DNA from: an uncultured Aquimarina sp.
Lineage (GTDB): Bacteria > Bacteroidota > Bacteroidia > Flavobacteriales > Flavobacteriaceae
Assembly (NCBI GenBank): GCA_947503835.1
Contig: CANNFM010000019.1
Coordinates: 1 to 64,000, forward strand
Length of the DNA: 64,000 nucleotides
Reading direction: 5' to 3'
Part shown: one piece after another, positions 45,906 to 53,881 of the stretch
Layout: each line of letters starts with the position of its first letter
Numbering within the stretch: position 1 is the stretch's first letter
Made by a program: the position numbers and the translations under genes
Notes under the pieces: model-generated
Seen by the model: only the letters and a program-made list of their open reading frames with translations
Databases searched by the model: none
What the model was told of the DNA's origin: nothing

Positions 45906-47090
45906 ATGCAGATATTAATTATAAACTCAGGAAGCTCTTCTATAAAGTTTCAGTTATTTTCTATGCCAAAAGCAAGAGTGATTTGTTCGGGTCTTGTAGA
46001 ACGTATTGGTTTAGAAAATGCAAAAATAACATATACATCCGATAAAGAGAAAATAGAAAAAACAGCTACGATTAAAAATCACCAGGATGGATTGCAATTA
46101 ATTGCTAAATATTTGATGGATACTGAGATTGGAGTACTCCAATCTACTTCAGAAATCCAAGCGGTTGGTCATCGCGTAGTACACGGGGGGAGTACTTTTG
46201 CACAAACAGTAGAAATTACAGAAGAGGTAAAACAAAAGATAGAAAAACTTTCAGCTTTAGCACCATTGCATAATCCTGCTAATTTAGAAGGTATCTTGGT
46301 GGCAGAGCAAATTTTTACTGAAGCAAAACAAGTAGCGGTATTTGATACTGCTTTTCATCAAACAATTCCTGTTGAAGCCTATAAATATGCTATCCCAAAT
46401 ACGTTTTTAGATGAAAATAATATAAGAGTATATGGTTTTCATGGTACAAGTCATAAATATGTTTCTGAAAAAGCAATCGAGTTTTTAGGAAAATCAACAT
46501 CTAAAATCATCACAATTCATTTAGGAAATGGGTGTAGTATGACCGCAGTAAAGAATGGTAAAAGTATTGATCATACTTTAGGGTTCGCTCCAATGAATGG
46601 ATTGATTATGGGAACACGCTCTGGGGATATTGATCCAGCGGTCATTTTCTATATGGTGAACTCTTTGGGGTATACTCTAGATGAAGTAAATACACTTTTA
46701 CAAAAAGAAAGCGGAATGTTAGGACTCACAGGTTACAGTGACCTTCGGGATATAGAGGCTGAAGCCGAAAAAGGAAATTTTGACTGCAGGTTGGCTCTAA
46801 AGATGAATGCCTATCGTATCAAAAAGTTTATTGGTTCTTATGCAGCTGTAATGAATGGGTTAGATGCTATTGTTTTTACCGCGGGGATTGGAGAAAACTC
46901 AGATGTTATTAGACGTTTGGTGTGCGAAGATCAGGAGTTTTTAGGTATTCAGCTAGATAAAGAAAAGAACAGTACTCGATCCAAAGAAATAAGAAACATA
47001 GGAGCATTATCATCAAAAGTGAAAATCTTGGTAATTCCTACAAATGAAGAGCTTGAGATAGCTAAACAATCTTTTGAATTACTGTCATAA
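45906..47090 (+). CDS. ackA: Acetate kinase
   Basis: A 394-residue ASKHA-fold kinase that makes ATP and acetate from acetyl phosphate. Signatures: NSGSSSIKFQLF at the start (7-18), the HRVVHGG segment, FDTAFHQTIP, and GFHGTSHKYVS with the catalytic His region. It is the second gene of the pta-ackA operon for overflow acetate metabolism, and ends at a hairpin terminator. Confidence 0.95.
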   Translation: MQILIINSGSSSIKFQLFSMPKARVICSGLVERIGLENAKITYTSDKEKIEKTATIKNHQDGLQLIAKYLMDTEIGVLQSTSEIQAVGHRVVHGGSTFAQTVEITEEVKQKIEKLSALAPLHNPANLEGILVAEQIFTEAKQVAVFDTAFHQTIPVEAYKYAIPNTFLDENNIRVYGFHGTSHKYVSEKAIEFLGKSTSKIITIHLGNGCSMTAVKNGKSIDHTLGFAPMNGLIMGTRSGDIDPAVIFYMVNSLGYTLDEVNTLLQKESGMLGLTGYSDLRDIEAEAEKGNFDCRLALKMNAYRIKKFIGSYAAVMNGLDAIVFTAGIGENSDVIRRLVCEDQEFLGIQLDKEKNSTRSKEIRNIGALSSKVKILVIPTNEELEIAKQSFELLS

Positions 47091-47096
47091 TATAAC

Positions 47097-47130
47097 AGAA
47101 GACAAACTTTTTGGCTTGTCTTCTATTTTG
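47097..47130 (+). terminator. pta-ackA terminator
   Basis: A 9-bp stem AGAAGACAA with TTGTCTTCT, followed by a T-rich stretch, just past the ackA stop. It may also serve the convergent peptide gene. Confidence 0.7.
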
Positions 47131-47150
47131 TATTGTTATACTCTTTTGTA

Positions 47151-47336
47151 TTAAGCAAATCTACAGCGGCCCCATCGGTCACAGTACCCAGGTTCACAAG
47201 AGGGTTGGCCTCCCCAATGGACAAGGCAACCACTACCTGATGGACAGCAAGTCGCTCTAAAAGATGCCCCTCTAACTTGTTTTTGTTGTTCTTTACTGAG
47301 TTCTTTAACTCCTGTTAGGTTTAATATTTTTTTCAT
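47151..47336 (-). CDS. Double-glycine-type leader peptide with Cys-rich core (bacteriocin-like)
   Basis: A 61-residue peptide. The leader (1-23), MKKILNLTGVKELSKEQQKQ followed by VRG, matches the Bacteroidota class of precursors with a GG-like cleavage site, here R22-G23 before A24. The core of 38 residues has six cysteines (30, 31, 37, 47, 52, 58), several glycines and aromatic residues. Such precursors are usually exported by a peptidase-containing ABC transporter; none is in the window, nor is a modification enzyme. Bacteriocin, signal peptide or other exported small protein are all possible. Confidence 0.65.
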   Translation of the reverse strand: MKKILNLTGVKELSKEQQKQVRGASFRATCCPSGSGCLVHWGGQPSCEPGYCDRWGRCRFA

Positions 47337-47701
47337 TGTGTACTATATTTAAGATGGTACATAAATATAGTTTAAAATACTGTAAATCAAATACTTAAAA
47401 ACCATAAAAAAAATATGGTTTTCTTATGATTTATCAATGTACTCCTTCTTTTTTTCTGAGATAATGTAGGTTATGAAGTATAATTCTGATAGCATTGTAA
47501 GAAATAACTTATTAACAAATGTTAAATAATGTAATGCATTGTAAATGAAGCTTTTGCCTTGTGTTTTTTAGTTAAATACTACATTATCAACATACTACAT
47601 AACTATATGGTAACATAAGGTACTAGTATGTTTAACAAAATAATTTTAGCTTCGACTCGGTTATATTTAAACTAACGAATAGACTAACTCACAACAACAC
47701 A
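47337..47701. promoter_or_regulatory. Divergent region between peptide and endonuclease genes
   Basis: 365 bp, AT-rich, no reading frame. It holds a small hairpin (AAAACCAT at 47398-47405 with ATGGTTTT at 47415-47422) near the peptide gene. On the plus strand TAATTTTA (47641-47648) is a 7-of-8 match to TAnnTTTG and is the likely -7 element of the endonuclease gene. Confidence 0.4.
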
Positions 47702-50281
47702 ATGAAAAAGTTACTACTATTAATGTTGGTAATCTCTGCTATTAGCTATAGTCAGATACCGGCATATTACAACGATGTTAATCTCAATTTATCCGGAAAT
47801 GCTTTAAAAAATGAATTGGGGGCTAAGGTTACCAATACCCATGTAACATTTCTTACTTACACACCAGGTGTTTGGGAAGCATTAAAACAAAGCGATTTAG
47901 ATCCTACAAATCCATCGAAGGTTGTTTTAATCTATGGGTATAATGATACCGATGGAAATTCAACTACCGATAGAACACGTGGAGTAAATGATAATGGAGG
48001 TGGATCCACAGATTGGAACCGAGAGCATGTGTATCCGAAATCCCTTGGTAATCCAAACCTTGGTACCGAAGGTCCCGGTGCAGATGCGCATCATTTAAGA
48101 CCTGCCGATGTGCAACGAAATTCATCACGAGGAAGCAGAAAATTTGCAGATGGATCAGGAAACTCTGGCCCTACAGCTCAAGGACACTGGTATCCAGGGG
48201 ACGAATTTAAAGGAGATGTGGCTCGTATGATGATGTATGTATACATACGTTATGGTAATCGTTGTTTACCAACCAATGTCGGTATTGGTACAACAGCTGC
48301 CAGTGATAACAATATGCTTCAGTTATTTTTAGAATGGAATGCAGAAGATCCAGTATCGCAATTAGAAGTACAGCGAAATCCTTTATTAGAGAATATACAG
48401 GGTAATAGAAATCCGTTTATTGATAACCCTGCTTTTGCAACACAAATCTGGGGAGGACCACAAGCCGAAGATAGATTCGGAAACACCGGGGGAGGTGATA
48501 CAGATACGACAGCTCCAAGTGTACCTACTAATCTATCAGCTAGCAATACTACCGAAACGTCTACTATATTATCTTGGAATGCCTCAACCGATAATGTAGG
48601 GGTAACGGGATATTTTGTTTATGAAAATGGAGGTTTTATAGGATCAACTTCTTCTTTAAATTATACTGCAGCAAATTTGACTGCAAATACAAGTTATACG
48701 TTTACTATAAAAGCCAGAGATGGATCAGGAAATGTATCCGCAGCAAGCAATAGTATTAATGTAACTACTCAAGACAATACTTCTGGAGGAGGAGTGGCAA
48801 CAGAATTATTCTTTTCAGAGTATATAGAAGGTTCTTCAAATAATAAAGCTTTAGAAATAGGAAATTTTACAGGAGGCTCAGTTAATCTTTCGGGATATTC
48901 AATAAAAAGACAAACCAACGGTTCTGGAGCATGGTCTACTGCATTAAATCTTTCGGGAACATTAGTTAATGGGGATGTTTATGTTATAGCAAATGGCTCT
49001 GCTTCTGCAGCAATCACAAGCGTTGCTGATCTTATCTCGGGATCATCGGCAATGAGTTTTAATGGTAATGACCCCGTAGGGCTTTTTAAAAATGGCGTTT
49101 TGATTGATATTATAGGAACTTTTAACGGGGGTTCATCAAATTTTGCAAAAGATGTTACCTTAAGAAGAAAAGCGAGCATCTCATCGCCTTCTACTGCATA
49201 CAATACCACCGAATGGGATTCGTATTCGCAAAACACTTTTAACGACTTGGGAAATCACACTTTCAATGGAGGAGGAGGTAGTACAGATACAACAGCTCCA
49301 TCAATACCTACAAATTTGGCGGCCTCGAATATAGGAGAAACAAATGCACGCCTGTCCTGGACATCTTCTACTGATAATGTTGGTGTAGCAGGGTATAATG
49401 TGTATCAAAACGGAGTTTTCATAGGAGCGACTTCAGGTACTTCATATGATGTTTCTGGTTTAAATGCAGGGACAACATATACTTTTAGAGTAAATGCTTA
49501 TGATGGTTCAGGCAACACCTCTGCTTTTGGTAACTTGATTAATGTTACTACTCAGGATGTAGTACTTACGTATTGTTCTTCAAAAGGTAACACGGTTAAT
49601 TACGAGTATATTGATTATGTCGGTATAGGAGGAGTCTCAAATGCTACTAATGCTAATGGTGGATATGGTGATTTTACATCTCAGATAGCAAATCTTTCTT
49701 ATGGCACTAACACTATTATTTTGAGTATAGGATTTGTTAGTTCATCATATACCGAACACTGGGGTGTTTGGATTGATTTTAATAAAAATGGAAGTTTTGA
49801 GGCATCAGAGAAAGTTGTAGCCGGATCTACATCAAATTCTGGTAACTTGTCATATAGTTTTACAGTACCGTCTAATGCACAATCTGGAAACACCAGAATG
49901 CGAGTTTCTATGAAATGGAATGGAGCTCCTACTTCTTGCGAAACATTTGGCTACGGAGAAGTAGAGGATTATACCGTTAACATTGGAGCATCATCGGCAA
50001 GAGCAATTAAGAATACTGTACATATTGATGGGAAACTTGGACATGAAGCTAAATTATTTTCGGCAAGAATTTTTCCAAACCCTGCCTCAGAATATATTAG
50101 TATAGGTACAACAGACAATCGAGAAGTGAGTTTTAAGTTGATAGATCTACATGGAAGTATTGTGAAATCTGGTAAAACTACCAGAAGCAGAATTGCATTG
50201 GATGGAATACAACACGGAATGTATTTTGTAGAGGTTGAAGATAATGGACGTAGAGCCTCCAAAAAAATAATTATCAAATAA
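47702..50281 (+). CDS. T9SS-secreted endonuclease I with FN3, LTD and GEVED domains
   Basis: An 859-residue secreted nuclease. Order: signal peptide (1-17); endonuclease I (about 20-250) with the catalytic WNREHVYPKS and DAHHLRPAD motifs; FN3 (about 275-355); lamin-tail domain (about 365-520, ELFFSEYIEGSSNNKALEIGN); FN3 (about 530-620); GEVED domain (about 625-760, ending YGEVEDYTVNI); and a type A T9SS sorting domain (about 785-859, IFPNPASEYISI ending KKIIIK). Endonuclease I cuts DNA outside the cell, often for nutrient scavenging. The two following genes share its FN3-GEVED-sorting part. Confidence 0.92.
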   Translation: MKKLLLLMLVISAISYSQIPAYYNDVNLNLSGNALKNELGAKVTNTHVTFLTYTPGVWEALKQSDLDPTNPSKVVLIYGYNDTDGNSTTDRTRGVNDNGGGSTDWNREHVYPKSLGNPNLGTEGPGADAHHLRPADVQRNSSRGSRKFADGSGNSGPTAQGHWYPGDEFKGDVARMMMYVYIRYGNRCLPTNVGIGTTAASDNNMLQLFLEWNAEDPVSQLEVQRNPLLENIQGNRNPFIDNPAFATQIWGGPQAEDRFGNTGGGDTDTTAPSVPTNLSASNTTETSTILSWNASTDNVGVTGYFVYENGGFIGSTSSLNYTAANLTANTSYTFTIKARDGSGNVSAASNSINVTTQDNTSGGGVATELFFSEYIEGSSNNKALEIGNFTGGSVNLSGYSIKRQTNGSGAWSTALNLSGTLVNGDVYVIANGSASAAITSVADLISGSSAMSFNGNDPVGLFKNGVLIDIIGTFNGGSSNFAKDVTLRRKASISSPSTAYNTTEWDSYSQNTFNDLGNHTFNGGGGSTDTTAPSIPTNLAASNIGETNARLSWTSSTDNVGVAGYNVYQNGVFIGATSGTSYDVSGLNAGTTYTFRVNAYDGSGNTSAFGNLINVTTQDVVLTYCSSKGNTVNYEYIDYVGIGGVSNATNANGGYGDFTSQIANLSYGTNTIILSIGFVSSSYTEHWGVWIDFNKNGSFEASEKVVAGSTSNSGNLSYSFTVPSNAQSGNTRMRVSMKWNGAPTSCETFGYGEVEDYTVNIGASSARAIKNTVHIDGKLGHEAKLFSARIFPNPASEYISIGTTDNREVSFKLIDLHGSIVKSGKTTRSRIALDGIQHGMYFVEVEDNGRRASKKIIIK

Positions 50282-50306
50282 TATTTTAAGAAAATATTCA
50301 AAATGT

Positions 50307-50337
50307 AAGCTCTGCTATATAGCGGAGCTTCTTTTTT
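50307..50337 (+). terminator. Terminator after the endonuclease gene
   Basis: A 10-bp stem AAGCTCTGCT with AGCGGAGCTT (one G-U pair), 4-base loop, followed by CTTTTTTT. Confidence 0.82.
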
Positions 50338-50400
50338 TAATACCATTCACACTTTACACTTTACAGTTTAGTATTTCAATATCAAAAAAACTAAATTACT

Positions 50401-50507
50401 GAAGAATCTATCCCGTTATAAAACATCCGCTTCTAAGTATAAATTCTGAGATTTTTTATGGATCGTTTTGCCCTAATTTTGCCGAATTAAACAAAAAATA
50501 ACAAATC
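50401..50507 (+). repeat. Duplicated upstream segment, copy 1
   Basis: This 107-bp stretch before the gene at 50508 is clearly related to 51921-52026 before the next paralogue. Shared blocks include GAATCTA, GTTATAAAA and the -7 element with flanks, CTAATTTTGC. It shows that promoter and gene were duplicated together. Confidence 0.7.
50474..50481 (+). promoter_or_regulatory. Candidate -7 element, first short paralogue
   Basis: TAATTTTG matches TAnnTTTG exactly, 26 bases before the ATG at 50508. The same element occurs at the same distance before the second paralogue. Confidence 0.55.
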
Positions 50508-51860
50508 ATGTATAGGATTATATGTTTACTAGTACTATGTATAGGTCTGAATGGCTATGCAACAAAAAAAAACGTAAAAGTTGTATCTGAAAATACATCG
50601 GGACTTACGGCTCCTTATTATGTATTACTTCTGGACTTAACTCCTAATTCGGTAGCAATTAATTGGACTGTTTCAACTTTTGACGATATTGTTGGGTCCG
50701 AAATTTATCAGAATGGACAATTTTTAGCATCCTTAGAAGATAAAACTTTTTTTCGAGCAGAAAATTTGACCGAAGGAGTTACTTATGAATTTTCAATACG
50801 AGTCTTTGACGCAGCAGGAAATTATTCAGAATTTACAACAATTAGTGCCACTCCAATTTTGGATACCGAACCACCAACTGCACCAACTAACTTAACTGCT
50901 TCCGATATTAGAGATGATTTTGCATATCTTTCATGGACAGGAGCAAACGATAATTCTGGTGTTGGATCCGCCAATATATATGTTGATGGAGTATTATTAA
51001 ATTCAGTTCTTGGATATAATATATCAGAGTATAGAATGTCTAATTTAGAACCAAACACCACATATAACATTCGTATAACAGTAACGGATATATCAAGGGC
51101 AGGAAATGAATCTGGGTTTAGTAATTCGATTACCATAACTACAAAAGCAACGTATTGTATTCCTCCAAATTATAATACTGATTATGAGTATATCGATTAT
51201 GTAGGTATTGAAGGTATTTCTAATACAACTACTACTTCTAATGGTGGTTATGGAGATTATACCAGTATGTTTACCGACATTTCATATGGTCTTAATACTA
51301 TCGAGTTAAGTGCAGGATTTGTAAACGAAACTTATCCCGAAGGGTTTGGAGTCTGGATAGATTTTAATCAGAATGATCTTTATGAAGTTTCAGAACATGT
51401 GGTATCTGCCGCTGTACAAGATGGAGAAAAATATTCATACACCTTTATAGTACCTAGCAACGCTAAACTTGGCAATACAAAAATGCGCGTAGTTCTTAAG
51501 TATAATGGGGTACCAGTGGCTTGCGAAATGAATAATGAATATGGAGAAGTAGAGGATTATTCAGTCAGAATCAGTTTTCCGCTAGCAAAGTCGGCTTCTT
51601 CAAGAAGAGCAATAGTCAATGAGATTGAAAAAGAATCATCTATTAAAATATATCCCAACCCTGCAGATCAATATATACGTATTGATATTCCTAATAAAGC
51701 TATGACTAATTACACGATAAATGATGTATCAGGGAGAATAATAAGATCTGGTATAATACAAGACAGCAAGGTGAAGTTAGAAAACCTGGAGTCTGGCACC
51801 TATTTTATTTCTATACTTAATGGAAAAGAGAAGCTTACTAAGCGATTTGTCAAAAAGTAA
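50508..51860 (+). CDS. T9SS-secreted FN3-GEVED protein, paralogue A
   Basis: A 450-residue exported protein: signal peptide (about 1-18), two FN3 domains (about 33-120 and 125-215, the second with PPTAPTNLTASDIRDDFAYLS), a GEVED domain (about 220-355, DYEYIDYVGIEGISN to YGEVEDYSVRI), and a type A sorting domain (about 378-450, IYPNPADQYIRIDI ending KRFVKK). It has no catalytic domain. It looks like the C-terminal half of the upstream nuclease as a stand-alone protein and may be an adhesin or surface accessory. Its own terminator follows. Confidence 0.85.
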   Translation: MYRIICLLVLCIGLNGYATKKNVKVVSENTSGLTAPYYVLLLDLTPNSVAINWTVSTFDDIVGSEIYQNGQFLASLEDKTFFRAENLTEGVTYEFSIRVFDAAGNYSEFTTISATPILDTEPPTAPTNLTASDIRDDFAYLSWTGANDNSGVGSANIYVDGVLLNSVLGYNISEYRMSNLEPNTTYNIRITVTDISRAGNESGFSNSITITTKATYCIPPNYNTDYEYIDYVGIEGISNTTTTSNGGYGDYTSMFTDISYGLNTIELSAGFVNETYPEGFGVWIDFNQNDLYEVSEHVVSAAVQDGEKYSYTFIVPSNAKLGNTKMRVVLKYNGVPVACEMNNEYGEVEDYSVRISFPLAKSASSRRAIVNEIEKESSIKIYPNPADQYIRIDIPNKAMTNYTINDVSGRIIRSGIIQDSKVKLENLESGTYFISILNGKEKLTKRFVKK

Positions 51861-51879
51861 TTTTAATTTTTAATTTTTG

Positions 51880-51909
51880 AAAACGCCGCTCTTTGAAGCG
51901 GTGTTTTTT
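51880..51909 (+). terminator. Terminator after paralogue A
   Basis: A 10-bp stem AAACGCCGCT with AGCGGTGTTT (one G-U pair), 6-base loop, followed by TTTT. Confidence 0.8.
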
Positions 51910-51920
51910 ACTGAATTAAT

Positions 51921-52026
51921 AGAGAATCTAGTCTGTTATAAAATATTTCCTACTAAATACAAATTATGGAATTTTATAGTACTCATTTGCTCTAATTTTG
52001 CTGATTCAAACTAAAAAAAATAGATC
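51921..52026 (+). repeat. Duplicated upstream segment, copy 2
   Basis: Related to 50401-50507; see that entry. The -7 element TAATTTTG and its spacing to the start codon are kept while the surrounding bases have drifted. Confidence 0.7.
51993..52000 (+). promoter_or_regulatory. Candidate -7 element, second short paralogue
   Basis: TAATTTTG, exact TAnnTTTG match, 26 bases before the ATG at 52027. Confidence 0.55.
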
Positions 52027-53124
52027 ATGAATAAGAGTATATGTTTACTGGCTTTTTGTATCAGTTTTATGGGGTATGCAAGTATTGAAGCATCCCATAA
52101 TGAGGCTGGTTTTATTAACATGGCACCGGGAGTGCTAGATAGTTTTACTGCATCAGACATTGCAGGTAGTGACTTAGAACTTTCCTGGACCCCGGCAATT
52201 GAAAGTACTACTATTGATGCTTTTATTCTTTATCAAGATAATAATGTATATGGCTGGTTTGGAGGAACAGAAACCAATACCATTATATCTGGCTTAGTTC
52301 CAGAAAGAACGTATATGTTTAGAATGGTAATATTGGATACATCCGGAAGTTATTCAGATTTTAGTGACCCGCTCTATATAACAACTACAGAAGAAGTAAT
52401 CTCTTATTGCAGAGCTTCTTCTTTTGACGATTCCTTTGAGCATATAGATTATGTGGGTATAGGTGAAATAAGTAATAGTTCATCTGCAGACGGAGGGTAT
52501 TTTGATTATACTAGTCAAGTAGCCAATCTTACCATTGGTTCATCCAATACGATTGAGTTAAGTGCTGGGTTTGCTAATTTGACATATGAAGAGAGTTTTG
52601 GGGTATGGATAGATTTTAATCAAAATAATGTTTTTGAAGAATCAGAACATGTTGTATCGGGATTAGCATTAATAAATGAAGAAAGCACGTTCTTTAGATT
52701 TCTTATTCCAAATACAGCGAAACTAGGTACAACTCGTATGCGGGTGGCAATGCAGTATGAAGGTTCACCAGTGGCATGTAATAGTGATTTTGCCTATGGA
52801 GAAATAGAAGACTACACCATAAATATTATGGCCACAGCGGCCAAATCTGCAACTTCAGAAAGAAGAACTAAGTCACCAATTAATGAAGTTGAGAAAAAAT
52901 TGTCTGTAACGGTGTTTCCTAATCCTTCTGATCAGTATATACAGGTTAATGTTTCTGATAAAAATAGTGCCAATTATATGATAAATGACGTGTCTGGTAA
53001 AATGATAAAGTCCGGTGCTTTACAAAGTAATACGATAGGATTAGAACATTTAGAATCTGGCACCTATTTTATTTCAATATTTAATGGAAAAGAGAAAGCT
53101 ACTAAGCAGTTTATCAAAAAATAA
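52027..53124 (+). CDS. T9SS-secreted FN3-GEVED protein, paralogue B
   Basis: A 365-residue exported protein: signal peptide (about 1-19), one FN3 domain (about 35-120), a GEVED domain (about 125-270, HIDYVGIGEISNSSSADGG to YGEIEDYTINI), and a type A sorting domain (about 292-365, VFPNPSDQYIQVNV ending KQFIKK). It is closest to paralogue A, especially in the last 70 residues (ESGTYFISIFNGKEKATK against ESGTYFISILNGKEKLTK). It is one FN3 shorter. No catalytic domain. Confidence 0.85.
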   Translation: MNKSICLLAFCISFMGYASIEASHNEAGFINMAPGVLDSFTASDIAGSDLELSWTPAIESTTIDAFILYQDNNVYGWFGGTETNTIISGLVPERTYMFRMVILDTSGSYSDFSDPLYITTTEEVISYCRASSFDDSFEHIDYVGIGEISNSSSADGGYFDYTSQVANLTIGSSNTIELSAGFANLTYEESFGVWIDFNQNNVFEESEHVVSGLALINEESTFFRFLIPNTAKLGTTRMRVAMQYEGSPVACNSDFAYGEIEDYTINIMATAAKSATSERRTKSPINEVEKKLSVTVFPNPSDQYIQVNVSDKNSANYMINDVSGKMIKSGALQSNTIGLEHLESGTYFISIFNGKEKATKQFIKK

Positions 53125-53881
53125 TTTTGATTTGTAATAATGTTGAAAGCGCTTTTTCTTCTTCTAAATGCAAACGATAACCGTATCATGATTACGTTAA
53201 ATATTTACCAGTAATATGGTTTTTTAATAAAAATCTGACGGTTTTTAAAGAAAATTATAAAAATCTATACTTTTTATTGAAAGAAAACAAGGTTATATTA
53301 CTTGTATTTTACGATGAAACACATAGTTTTTTTGATGAAATTGCGGAAATCCGTAAGTAGTTGATTTTTTTTTGTAATCTATTTCCTATTGCTAGTGAAG
53401 CGATTTTTCAAGGCTTTTCCGAGAATTAGTGTAAAAACCACATATTAATTATGGTTTTACCATAAATAAAACTATATCTCACTTTGTATATTTATAAAAG
53501 TGAAACATAAAGAACTACAAATAATGGTTTTATAACTTAAAAAAACGCCTATGATAAAAAAATACTATTTCTACTTTGGTCGAATAAACGACTAAAAACA
53601 CACAATTAAGGGCTTCTCTTAAAACTTTTCAAATTTGGTCTATACATTAAAATATAATGTATGACTTGAAAAATGGATTTTTGATCCATCATAGTACAAC
53701 GTAAACATTATCTCATTCTGCAAATCATGATGACTAGAGTTTTATCGGTTATGATAATTGATTTCTGTGCTTAACAACATATATCTAGTACAGGTTTTCA
53801 TAGTATGACTTGATATCTAATGACTTTGTCGGTCTTGATTATTAATAAAAAAAATTGTGTAATTGGAAAATAAAAGAGAGA
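53125..53881 (+). promoter_or_regulatory. Long non-coding region before the SMODS gene
   Basis: 757 bp without a convincing gene. It holds an inverted repeat CGGA-AA-TCCG (53344-53353), and two hairpins that share bases and exclude each other: AAAACCA/TGGTTTT (53434-53458) and TATGGT/ACCATA (53450-53464). Two very short frames, 16 and 14 codons, exist but cannot be supported as genes. No exact TAnnTTTG element was found near the SMODS start, so the promoter is not located. Confidence 0.4.

Noticed and set aside
47151..50281. Peptide and nuclease as a bacteriocin/immunity or toxin pair
   Set aside because: They are divergent, and the nuclease is a secreted scavenging type with its own T9SS sorting domain; nothing links the two.
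53310..53600. Leader peptides (16 and 14 codons) upstream of the SMODS gene
   Set aside because: Both frames are too short to judge, lack ribosome-binding context and show no run of regulatory codons.
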